Shown: piece by piece, positions 1-7,342 of the stretch
How positions within the stretch are numbered: position 1 is the first letter of the stretch
How the letters are laid out: every line of letters starts with the position of its first letter
Assembly: GCA_002167345.2 (NCBI GenBank)
Contig: NHCZ02000003.1
Location: 1-44,978 of the forward strand
Direction: 5' to 3'
Source of the DNA: a bacterium TMED46
Lineage (GTDB): Bacteria > Fidelibacterota > Marinisomatia > Marinisomatales > UBA1611
Length of the DNA: 44,978 nucleotides
Position numbers and translations under genes: made by a program
The notes under the pieces: model-generated
Databases searched by the model: none
What the model saw: only the letters and a program-made list of their open reading frames with translations
Told to the model about the DNA's origin: nothing

Positions 1-2
1 TC

Positions 3-1049
3 ACCTTTTTGAATCTCGCGCCTCAATTTGGCTCCAATCCAACGAAGCAGCAGATAAAGACATATGAAACTTTTAAAAACTTTAAAAATGGCGGCTTTGA
101 GAGCTTAGAGGAAACTCCTATGATGACAGGAGAGGTTTCAACCTGGGATTTCTTTACAAACCAAGAAAATAGAAGACCTGATGAAGATATAGTACCTAAG
201 CAATTAGACTACTCTAATTTCACTGACCTTTCTCATCACGGATATAAAATATCGTGGTTAGGACACTCAGCATTTATAATAAATATAGCAGGAAATATCA
301 TTCTATTGGACCCAATGCTTGGAACTCATGCAGCTCCAATTCCACTACCAAGCCTTAAAAGGTATAATCAAACACTGCCCGTTGAACTTGATTCATTGAC
401 CAATATTGATATAGTAATGATATCACATGATCATTATGATCATTTAGATCATTCTACTATAAAGAAGATAAAGAATAATGTTAGGCTATTTCTGGTACCT
501 CATGGTGTCGGTAACCATTTGAAAAGGTGGGATGTATCAGAAGAAAAGATAATTGAACTAAATTGGAATGAAAATTTCATGATAAATGATGTAGAAATTA
601 TTTGTCTTCCCTCCCGACATTTTTCTGGTAGAGGCCCATTGAATAGAAATAGTACACTCTGGAGTTCCTGGGCAATAAAGTCACCAATAATAAATATTTA
701 TTTTAGTGGAGATAGTGGCTACGGTAAACACCTCAAACAAATCGGTGATGAGCATGGACCATTTGATATATCATTGATCGATTGTGGTCAGTACAATTCA
801 GCATGGAAACATTCACATATGTTCCCTAATGAAGCCGTATTAGCTGCAAAAGATCTCAAAACAGAATTTTTTATGCCTATTCACTGGGGAGGATTTACAC
901 TTTCAATGCATCCTTGGGATGAACCTGTCAAAGAATCAATAAGGTTAGCAGATAAAATCGGCTTAAACCACTTTACCCCTGAAATAGGTGAAATAATCTC
1001 AGAGGAAAGTATCAATAGAACATTCATTAAGTGGTGGGAAAAATATTAA
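3..1049 (+). CDS. MBL-fold metallo-hydrolase, NAPE-PLD/UlaG-like (5' end cut by window)
   Basis: A metallo-beta-lactamase-fold hydrolase of the COG2220 type, related to N-acyl-phosphatidylethanolamine phospholipase D and UlaG-like proteins. Counting from the TTG at 9, the metal-binding signature HDHYDHLD lies at about residues 140-147. WLGHS at 83-87 precedes it, and downstream are the SGDSGYG segment (metal-bridging Asp) and an IHWGGF segment (late His ligand). The frame stays open to the left edge, reading T-F-L-N-L-A-P-Q-F-G. In family members this string follows an N-terminal membrane helix, so the true start and an anchor of roughly 20 residues probably lie outside the window. The TTG at 9 is unlikely to be a start. 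The substrate cannot be told; lipid-like amides or phosphodiesters are known for relatives. No partner gene is visible. Confidence 0.85.
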   Translation, partial: TFLNLAPQFGSNPTKQQIKTYETFKNFKNGGFESLEETPMMTGEVSTWDFFTNQENRRPDEDIVPKQLDYSNFTDLSHHGYKISWLGHSAFIINIAGNIILLDPMLGTHAAPIPLPSLKRYNQTLPVELDSLTNIDIVMISHDHYDHLDHSTIKKIKNNVRLFLVPHGVGNHLKRWDVSEEKIIELNWNENFMINDVEIICLPSRHFSGRGPLNRNSTLWSSWAIKSPIINIYFSGDSGYGKHLKQIGDEHGPFDISLIDCGQYNSAWKHSHMFPNEAVLAAKDLKTEFFMPIHWGGFTLSMHPWDEPVKESIRLADKIGLNHFTPEIGEIISEESINRTFIKWWEKY

Positions 1050-1067
1050 AGACCAAAAAAGATAATA

Positions 1068-1220
1068 CTATTTAACCAAAAGCATTTTTTACATCTGTTT
1101 AAAACAATCTGCTGTGATTGAATAGAGGTAGACACCAGCAGAAACCAAATTCCCTTGGCTAATGGTTGCATCCCGTTGAACAGATTTGTATCCTGAATCA
1201 TTGTAGGATAAAATTAAATT
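1068..1220 (-). pseudogene. Decayed T9SS / FlgD-like C-terminal sorting tail
   Basis: Read leftward, this stretch translates to a recognisable end of a type IX-secreted protein: a GYKSVQRDA segment, then GNLVSAGVYLYSI, then FKQM and KMLLVK before a TAG. Intact tails in this window have the same order (GY..I.WDG.., VSAGVY.Y.I, K..LLK). The tail is broken by a TAA at 1089-1091 where a Lys codon would be expected, the usual Trp is Arg, and there is no open frame upstream of 1220. It is therefore a remnant of a larger lost gene. It fills most of the gap between the MBL gene and the OB-fold gene. Confidence 0.65.
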
Positions 1221-1343
1221 TTATCGGGTCTCATTTTTCTCTAAATTATAATTCTTATTTTATATTTTGAATATTTGTCTTTTGTGAGATCAGGGTAAAT
1301 AAAACGTTTTGCATTATACCATAGCCTAAAATTAGTATCTACC

Positions 1344-1733
1344 ATGAAAAGAGCTGAGATGAATTGGAAGATATTTCGTTCTGTACTGCCGCTGATAGCA
1401 CTTATAGCGTTCGCATATTATACTACATCACTTAAAACAGATTATAGTAAAGAAGAACCAGTGGTCAGTACTGACTCCCATGAACTAACCTGGCGATTTC
1501 AAATGAATGAAGGATCTGAATTGCTTAATAAGGTAGTGCAGGTCAAAGGAAAGGTTACTGGTTATGACTCATTATTGTTGATACTTGATCATAAAGTCAT
1601 ATGTCAACTTCATAATGAAGAGATGACAAGGCCCGAAGTTGGAGATAGCGTAAGTTTAAAAGGGCGTTGCGTTACTTATGATGACCTTTTAGAAGAGCTA
1701 CGATTAGATCATGTCATACATATCATCGATTGA
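1344..1733 (+). CDS. Small membrane-anchored OB-fold protein (tRNA_anti-like)
   Basis: A 129-residue protein with one N-terminal hydrophobic segment (residues about 12-28, VLPLIALIAFAYYTT). The C-terminal domain looks like the tRNA_anti-like OB-fold family: N-x(5)-L-x-K-V-V-Q-V-K-G-K-V near residue 60, then alternating beta strands with VGDSVSLKGRC near 100-110. Proteins of this kind are anchored or periplasmic and have no firmly assigned function. A second in-frame ATG at 1359 follows an AAGAG-containing stretch and may be the real start; the ATG at 1344 has no clear ribosome site. It stands alone between decayed gene fragments, and nothing in the context suggests a partner. The family call is moderate, the coding call good. 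Confidence 0.7.
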   Translation: MKRAEMNWKIFRSVLPLIALIAFAYYTTSLKTDYSKEEPVVSTDSHELTWRFQMNEGSELLNKVVQVKGKVTGYDSLLLILDHKVICQLHNEEMTRPEVGDSVSLKGRCVTYDDLLEELRLDHVIHIID

Positions 1734-1764
1734 TCATAGATAAAAGAAGGTATTTTTTTGATGA

Positions 1765-1962
1765 TCATTTAAGATAAATGACCTTCCTATTAAGGGATTG
1801 TTGTTCACTGTTGACCCTTAGAATATAACTACCCAATAATGAAAGCCCTTTCATGTCCATTGAAATGATATGAGAACCTTTATTTAGACCCCAAATAGTC
1901 TTCGATGTAACCTCAGCACCAGTGATAGAAAACAACTTTATAATATAATAGCCAATTCCTAC
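1765..1962 (-). pseudogene. Second decayed T9SS C-terminal sorting tail
   Basis: The leftward frame from 1962 to a TGA at 1765-1767 encodes 65 residues with the pattern of a T9SS type A tail. It reads YYIIKLFSITGAEV (the V-x-L-F-x-I-x-G-x-E-V strand), a GSHIISMDMKGL segment, GSYILRV, and a terminal RKVIYLK. There is no start codon with an upstream protein body: an in-frame TAA sits at 1963-1965. The NPFNP segment that should precede it is missing. This is the 3' end of a T9SS-secreted protein gene whose 5' part has been lost or replaced. It abuts the opposite-strand remnant at 1944-2246. Confidence 0.7.
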
Positions 1963-2246
1963 TTAAGCTTATTCTCAAAGAACATGATAATGAGCCCATT
2001 ATAATCAAAGATAAGATATTAAGCTCCTGTAATGAATCGAACATTTTTAGAGTTGTTTCAGATAATGCTGTATACAAATTCTATTACTCACTTGATGATT
2101 TAAATAATTTTAATCTTCTATCAGTAATAGGTTCCGATAAGATCCTGAGCAAAGGATATACTGGTGCTTATTATGGCCTGTACTCATCTATCAATGGAAA
2201 CGATATTGAAGAATACGCTGATTATGACTGGGTCATATTAAAATAA
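1944..2246 (+). pseudogene. C-terminal remnant of a GH43-like glycosidase
   Basis: The rightward frame from about 1944 to the TAA at 2244-2246 encodes roughly 100 residues. They resemble the beta-sandwich C-terminal domain of family 43 glycosidases (beta-xylosidase type): FRVVSDNAVYKFYYSLDD, then GYTGAYYGLYSS, then EYADYDWVILK at the stop. The family pattern is y.fyyS.dg, ftGa.vGlYa, AdFDwf.y. No start codon or catalytic domain is present, and an in-frame TAA lies just upstream at 1941-1943. Its stop codon touches the last codon of dnaE2 on the other strand (2247). The coding reading is clear; the GH43 assignment is from memory of the motif. Confidence 0.6.
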
Positions 2247-5200
2247 TTAATTAAGGGTATATCTAGAGTCACCTTTGCCTAAGCGACGCACCCACTGTTG
2301 TATACTTCCTATTTTTTCAATGGTCACACTATATACCCCAAAAGATTCTTCTACGGTACCCCGTATAATAAATAGCGTTTCCCAATGAAGAATGTCACCA
2401 AACTCCTTAAAAACATCTGGAAATAGAACACACTCATATATATCCGTCTCATCCTCGAGCGTTAAAAACTCCATAGGCTCCGCTCTACGTGTCATTGATT
2501 CCTTTCGAGTGATATATAACCCTATCAGATAAATAGATTGGCCAAAAAAATGTGGAATATCTTTAGCATATCTGATCTTAGGGCTCAGTATATGTCTATA
2601 TCTAGCTAAGGGGTGAGTAGAAATAGGGAAACCAAATGTTTCTAATTCTAATAGATATGTATCATCTGATGTTGAGCTCCGTTTTATAGGTGCCGAATCA
2701 AATGATCTTCGAGACTCGTTTTGAAGGTAGAACCCGGCTACTTTGTATGCAATAGCTTGGTGAGTTAAATCTGGTGCTATTGATTTAAAACAACCAGCAT
2801 TTGTTAGAGCCATTGCATCAGCTAGATCTAGTTCAACACGGAATAAGAAATCATCTAGAGAATCAAACGCTCCTGCTTTCCGTTCATCTAGTATTAGACC
2901 TATCGATTTTTGCCGTAGTCGCTTGACACTCATGAGGCCCACTTGAATCTCATTCTTTTTACCATACCAGTTGTAAACACTATCATTAATATCTGGATGT
3001 AATATCTTGATTCCAAATCTCCGTGCTTCGCTCATGTAGGCATATGATGAATAATATCCACCCTGATTAGATATTACAGCTGCTAAGAATTCAGCAGGAA
3101 AATGCGCTTTAAGATAGGCACAGGTAAATGAAAGCATGGCATAGGATGCAGAATGTGGTTTGCAGAAAGAATAGCCCACAAAAGAGACAATCATATCCCA
3201 TATATTATGTATCATATCTAAAGAATAACCACGGCGGTGGGCTCCATTAGTGAATTTCTGTTTCCAAGTAGGGATAAGATGCTTCATAGAATCTCTACTA
3301 ATAGTCTTTCTCAGTGTTTCTGCTTCTGCATAGCCTAATCCTGCCATCGTCATAGCTGCCATAGATACCTGCTCCTCATATACCATAATACCATAGCTCT
3401 CCTTTAAAAAACCCATGTCTGGGTGAATAACATCCCATTTTTCACCATGGATTCTAGAAAGCATCAAATTAGTATATTGATTTGCTGCAGGACGAATAAT
3501 GGATGAATAGATCACCACATGTTCAAAATCCACCACACCTGCTTTAGCTAAAAGTTGACGAGTAGCTGGACTCTCAATGTAAAAAACCCCCATTGTCTTA
3601 CCTGCTTGCATAATTTTTTCAGTCTTATGATCGCCAACAGGATGTATCTGATGATAATCCAAATATTTATTCTGAGATGCACCATCTCCATAGTTTAAGT
3701 TTATACGGCGAATCGCATCACGGACGACTGAGAGACTACGATTACCCAGAAGATCTATTTTTAAAAGTCCTGAGTCCTCTACTTGATCTTTTTCCCATTC
3801 AACGATCTGCACGCCTTTTGGTGCTTGCAATACGGGTATATATCTCCTGATCTCATCAGGTACAATGACCACACCTCCTGGGTGGACCGATGAATGACGG
3901 AAAGCACCCACAACCTTCTCACTTTCTTTTAAAACCTTAAGTACGATATCATCCAGATTCACATTACTAAAACGTTGATCATTAGATATCCAGTTCTTGA
4001 GATCTCTACGAGAAGTATACCATCCAATACGATTTGTGATACTTTTGATCTCTTCATTTGACAGTCCATAGACCTTCCCCACTTCCCGGATTGCTGAACG
4101 AGGTTTTAGAAACACTTGACTAGATACCATGGCCGTACGTTCTTTCCCATACTTTCTGAAAACATAATCCAGAATATCATCTCGTTCATCCCAGGGGAAG
4201 TCAACATCGATATCTGGCATGTCCTTCCGTTCTGGATGAATGAATCTTTCAAACTGCAGTGTATACTTTAAAGGATCGACCTGAGTAATAAAAAGACAAT
4301 AGCTCACTATTGATGCCGCTGCAGAACCTCGACCAATAGTAGCACGGGTCTGGTTTACAATATCCTGAACGATAAGAAAGTAAGGTGCGAATCCTTTTTG
4401 GGTGATGATATTAAGTTCATACTCAATTCGGGAACGTACGTCTCCATTGATATTACCATAGCGTTTTTTAGCACCTTCGAACACCTTGTTTTTTAATTCT
4501 CTATTAGAACGATATGTATCTTTAAGAGAAAGGCCTGGAAAAATGGTATTAATAAATGACCAATCTGTCTTACAACGGTCTGATAGATATCGACTATTAT
4601 TAAGTGCGCCTAAACTATTAGGAAAAAGTTTTACCATTTCTTCTTCATTTCGAAACCAGTGCTGGTCTGACTTGTACCCCAATGGGTCTACTTTTTCAAG
4701 AGTAAGATTATGATCGATAGCATAAAGAATCTTATGAGATATGTGATCCTTTTTACTTTTGAAATAAACATCCCCTGTCGCCACAATTTCTAATTTTAAA
4801 TCCTTTGCTAATTTTTGTATGACTGATTCTTCCATGCCTGGTCGGAGTTCAATAAAAAGATGCGTGTTAGGTATAGAACGCTGTAATTCTTTCAAGGTCA
4901 AAGCATCATATGATAGGACAAAAAGACCTGAAGAATATTTTCTTATAATATCAGAAATTTTCTGTGTATGGTCATCATGAACATGAGATATGATCCGACA
5001 TAGGTTCTCATAGCCAGGTTGATTCTCAACTAATATCACCACTTCTTGTTTGTCTGTTATCAGATTGACCCCAGCAATGGGCTGTATATCTGAATTATTA
5101 CATTGTTGAACAAAACGAATAAAACCCCATATTCCATTTACATCTGTTAGGGCCAATGTGTTCATTGAGTGCGATTTAGCAAGACCTATCATATCTGTTA

Positions 5201-5258
5201 ATGATAAAAGACCTTTCATAGCAGAATACACAGAATGAATATTCAAATGAACAAACAT
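2247..5258 (-). CDS. dnaE2: Error-prone DNA polymerase III alpha subunit, DnaE2 / ImuC type
   Basis: A C-family DNA polymerase of 1003 residues, shorter than a replicative DnaE (about 1150) and in the range of DnaE2/ImuC, the translesion polymerase of the SOS mutasome. An N-terminal PHP domain starts with HLNIHSVYSAMKG (residues 4-16). The polymerase core shows GRGSAAAS (309-316), the catalytic aspartates in PDIDVDF (348-354) and a third Asp in KIDLLG (near 502). Finger motifs, a helix-hairpin-helix stretch and an OB-like C-terminus (a YLIGLYITRKE region, then ETDIYECVLFPDV) follow. All three catalytic Asp are present, so it should be active. It is the last gene of an operon with lexA and imuB; its ATG shares one base with the imuB stop (TAATG), which implies translational coupling. 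Expression is presumably damage-inducible. Confidence 0.93.
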   Translation of the reverse strand: MFVHLNIHSVYSAMKGLLSLTDMIGLAKSHSMNTLALTDVNGIWGFIRFVQQCNNSDIQPIAGVNLITDKQEVVILVENQPGYENLCRIISHVHDDHTQKISDIIRKYSSGLFVLSYDALTLKELQRSIPNTHLFIELRPGMEESVIQKLAKDLKLEIVATGDVYFKSKKDHISHKILYAIDHNLTLEKVDPLGYKSDQHWFRNEEEMVKLFPNSLGALNNSRYLSDRCKTDWSFINTIFPGLSLKDTYRSNRELKNKVFEGAKKRYGNINGDVRSRIEYELNIITQKGFAPYFLIVQDIVNQTRATIGRGSAAASIVSYCLFITQVDPLKYTLQFERFIHPERKDMPDIDVDFPWDERDDILDYVFRKYGKERTAMVSSQVFLKPRSAIREVGKVYGLSNEEIKSITNRIGWYTSRRDLKNWISNDQRFSNVNLDDIVLKVLKESEKVVGAFRHSSVHPGGVVIVPDEIRRYIPVLQAPKGVQIVEWEKDQVEDSGLLKIDLLGNRSLSVVRDAIRRINLNYGDGASQNKYLDYHQIHPVGDHKTEKIMQAGKTMGVFYIESPATRQLLAKAGVVDFEHVVIYSSIIRPAANQYTNLMLSRIHGEKWDVIHPDMGFLKESYGIMVYEEQVSMAAMTMAGLGYAEAETLRKTISRDSMKHLIPTWKQKFTNGAHRRGYSLDMIHNIWDMIVSFVGYSFCKPHSASYAMLSFTCAYLKAHFPAEFLAAVISNQGGYYSSYAYMSEARRFGIKILHPDINDSVYNWYGKKNEIQVGLMSVKRLRQKSIGLILDERKAGAFDSLDDFLFRVELDLADAMALTNAGCFKSIAPDLTHQAIAYKVAGFYLQNESRRSFDSAPIKRSSTSDDTYLLELETFGFPISTHPLARYRHILSPKIRYAKDIPHFFGQSIYLIGLYITRKESMTRRAEPMEFLTLEDETDIYECVLFPDVFKEFGDILHWETLFIIRGTVEESFGVYSVTIEKIGSIQQWVRRLGKGDSRYTLN

Positions 5259-6430
5259 TAGGCCGGCCTTAAAGCTTGATATACATTAGCAGTTTGTAAA
5301 CTATGGACCCCGTATTTTGAACGGATCTTATCGATTGCTATAGATAGAGATAAATTTTGTTGTTCTATATGAGAGAACAAATCTTCTTGGATTATATGAG
5401 GCTGAAAATCCCAAACATCTACAAGTATCGTGCGGACGCGATTTCGCCGTTCATTGGCCTTTTTAAATAATTTTTTACATTCAGTGATGGCAGATAGATC
5501 ATCGGTACCTTTGATTTTTCCTATCCTCTGCCTTTTATAGCCATCTGTATAGTGTACTTCCAATCGAATTTTATCTGCTATCTGCTTACGTTGTCGAAGT
5601 TTAAAAGCTACTCGCTCTGATAGATCTTTGATAACAGCATATAGTGTGTTCTCATCATTGGTATCCTCTGGAAGAATAGTCTGTTCAAGGATATGGTCTC
5701 TAAGGTGAAATGGCCTGACCAATGATGTATCATGACCCTGGCATTCCTTGTAAAGCGCAGGAGCATAAGCTCCGAATAATGTTCGAAAATCATCTGGAAC
5801 AGTTATCATTGATTGGATCTGACTAATATGTTTAACTAGTAAGAATCTTAGTAAACGTTGGACTGATTTTTCCCTTACTGTGGGCAAGACCAATGGCTTC
5901 AAAGGCGAAAGGAATTGAGCTTCCTTACCACTCTTCACCTGATGAATTGGCTCTGGAATAACAGCTGTTACAATACGGCTTACCAACTTATTCACACTGA
6001 TACCAACTATACTGGAAAGATTGGTCTGATATTTGATATGGTTGATAACAGATAGCCCTGTATTCTTTATATGTCCATTAATAGCACGCATACCATGCAT
6101 ATCTAAAAAGAACTCACCTATATCCTGAGGCTCTACAATCGGTGTAAATGATGATAAGGCTCGATATATATAACTGTGTATGCGATCATAAAGAGAGCGA
6201 TTATAAGGTAAGAGTTGCGTACGATTACTCATTTTTCGTACCACAGAAACCTTCATCCCTCGTGATAGTCCTTCTTCTTCTGCTTCAGGAGATAAAAAGA
6301 TAATACTACCATTAGGATGAGGGGAAGATATGATGGCGACCGGTCGTGTTTTTAGACCAGGATCCATCATACACTCCATCTGGAGTTCTATATTCTTAAG
6401 ACGTATATGAAAAACGTCTTTCTTGGTCAT
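5258..6430 (-). CDS. imuB: ImuB-like, catalytically degenerate Y-family polymerase homologue
   Basis: A 390-residue Y-family (ImpB/MucB/SamB) protein. The palm motif that is normally H-I-D-x-[DN]-x-F is HIRLKNI here (Arg10 for the metal-binding Asp). The usual S-I-D-E motif reads DIGE within PIVEPQDIGEFFLDMHG (Gly105 for Asp, Glu106 kept). Loss of two catalytic acids is typical of ImuB, which acts as a bridge between the beta clamp and DnaE2 rather than as a polymerase. A QEDLF sequence near residue 350 fits a clamp-binding QxxLF motif. The C-terminal AIDKIRSKYG segment is the usual Y-family tail. It lies between lexA (11 bp away) and dnaE2 (one-base overlap). No imuA/sulA-type gene is present, so the cassette is the reduced lexA-imuB-dnaE2 form. 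An active DinB is unlikely given the lost residues. Confidence 0.85.
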   Translation of the reverse strand: MTKKDVFHIRLKNIELQMECMMDPGLKTRPVAIISSPHPNGSIIFLSPEAEEEGLSRGMKVSVVRKMSNRTQLLPYNRSLYDRIHSYIYRALSSFTPIVEPQDIGEFFLDMHGMRAINGHIKNTGLSVINHIKYQTNLSSIVGISVNKLVSRIVTAVIPEPIHQVKSGKEAQFLSPLKPLVLPTVREKSVQRLLRFLLVKHISQIQSMITVPDDFRTLFGAYAPALYKECQGHDTSLVRPFHLRDHILEQTILPEDTNDENTLYAVIKDLSERVAFKLRQRKQIADKIRLEVHYTDGYKRQRIGKIKGTDDLSAITECKKLFKKANERRNRVRTILVDVWDFQPHIIQEDLFSHIEQQNLSLSIAIDKIRSKYGVHSLQTANVYQALRPA

Positions 6431-6441
6431 GCATAGTGTAC

Positions 6442-7062
6442 CTAATTCAAATAATTCCGAAAGGAATAGAGTAGCACACCATTAATATGAAAATCATCTT
6501 TGGGATCAACTTTTATAATTGGAAAATCTGGATTTCTGGGGTGTAGCTCCACACCACCAGGGCCTTGAACGTAATACTTAAGAGTAGCCTCGCCATTGAT
6601 CAACGCCACTACTATCTGTCCGGAACGCGCAGTATTGGTCTTCCTAGCAACAATATAATCTTTATCATGGATCTGTTCATCGATCATGGAGTCTCCCTTA
6701 ACCTGTAGAACATAATGATCTGGGTGCAATAAAGATACGGGGACATCTACCATTTCAGGATTTTCTAATGCTTCAATCGGTTCACCTGCTGCAATGAGTC
6801 CCAGAAGCGGCAAACGAGCCGTTGTAGTTGTGGCGTGCTCTCTATGGATTAAAGTGAGCGCCCGCTTGCCGTTGGGACCTTTTATACGTGATAAGTACCC
6901 TTGGTCTTCCAAGGTCTTTACATACCAGTTTACTGTTCCCAGTGATTCAAATCCTAGACTGACCATTATCTCTTCATACGATGGAGATTGACCATGGATC
7001 AATGTAAATCGCTGAACACAATCCAAGAATCTTTTCAATTTTGGGGACAGAGGTTTGTTCAT
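6442..7062 (-). CDS. lexA: LexA SOS repressor
   Basis: A 206-residue S24 repressor/protease. An N-terminal winged helix (residues about 1-72, with the recognition region around GFESLGTVNWYVKTLE) is followed by a linker. The peptidase domain has the self-cleavage site Ala92-Gly93 in GLIAAGEP, catalytic Ser125 in GDSM and Lys162 in ATLK. All residues needed for RecA-stimulated autocleavage are present. The ATG overlaps the stop of the 51-codon ORF upstream (ATGA), and no strong ribosome site sits directly before it, so it is probably translated by coupling. It heads the imuB-dnaE2 genes and would repress its own operon through the repeat at 7235-7256. The recognition helix differs from the classical E. 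coli type, as expected where operators differ between phyla. Confidence 0.93.
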   Translation of the reverse strand: MNKPLSPKLKRFLDCVQRFTLIHGQSPSYEEIMVSLGFESLGTVNWYVKTLEDQGYLSRIKGPNGKRALTLIHREHATTTTARLPLLGLIAAGEPIEALENPEMVDVPVSLLHPDHYVLQVKGDSMIDEQIHDKDYIVARKTNTARSGQIVVALINGEATLKYYVQGPGGVELHPRNPDFPIIKVDPKDDFHINGVLLYSFRNYLN

Positions 7063-7214
7063 GAGGTAATAGATGGATGCAAGATCGATCTCCTATCCCA
7101 TACAATAGAACGAGATTCCTGTCTATTTATATGATCATTGATCCTTGTCATAGCACGGATCACTGATATAGAAGCTTGTTTCTTATCTTGTTTATAAAAT
7201 TTATTTTTCTTCAT
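7059..7214 (-). CDS. 51-residue basic small protein, first ORF of the SOS operon
   Basis: A short frame of 51 codons from the ATG at 7212-7214 to a TGA at 7059-7061, with AGG about ten bases before the start. It overlaps the lexA ATG as ATGA, the same coupling geometry used elsewhere in this window. The product is rich in Lys, Arg, Asn and Ser (start MKKNKFYKQDKKQ, middle SVIRAMTRINDHINRQ) and has no hydrophobic segment or cysteine. I do not recognise a family. It lies between the candidate LexA operator and lexA, so it would be induced with the SOS genes. It could be a real small protein or a leader whose translation sets lexA expression. The coding call rests on position, start and overlap only. 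Confidence 0.45.
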   Translation of the reverse strand: MKKNKFYKQDKKQASISVIRAMTRINDHINRQESRSIVWDRRSILHPSITS

Positions 7215-7234
7215 TTTTAGACCTATTAATATTT

Positions 7235-7256
7235 AACTCGTAAGTTACTCGTAAGT
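7235..7256 (-). promoter_or_regulatory. Candidate LexA operator/promoter: tandem 11-bp repeat
   Basis: AACTCGTAAGT (7235-7245) is followed directly by TACTCGTAAGT (7246-7256): ten identical bases with an 11-bp period, about one helical turn. Each unit is also weakly dyad-symmetric (ACT-N4-AGT). On the minus strand TTACGA in the upstream copy and TATTAA 17 bp later could be the -35 and -10 boxes, just before the 51-codon ORF. Repressor bound there would cover the promoter. No other site is available for comparison, so the assignment is inferred from position upstream of lexA. Confidence 0.5.
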
Positions 7257-7283
7257 ATATTACAATTATTTTTGGTTTTGTGC

Positions 7284-7316
7284 AAATAAAAAGCCCCTTT
7301 CTAAGGGGCCTTTTAT
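7284..7316 (-). terminator. Rho-independent terminator after the PAS-UbiA gene
   Basis: A hairpin with a 7-bp perfect stem GCCCCTT/AAGGGGC (7293-7299 with 7303-7309) and a TCT loop. On the minus strand it is followed by TTTTTATTT. It sits about 30 bp after the stop of the PAS-UbiA gene and closes the leftward redox operon before the SOS promoter. A-rich and T-rich arms on both sides may also let it work in the other direction. Confidence 0.8.
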
Positions 7317-7342
7317 AAAAATAGCTGTAACAGAACTTTAGG

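Noticed and set aside
1944-2246. GH43-like fragment as a functional small gene
   Set aside because: There is no start codon, ribosome site or catalytic domain; only the end of a larger fold is encoded.
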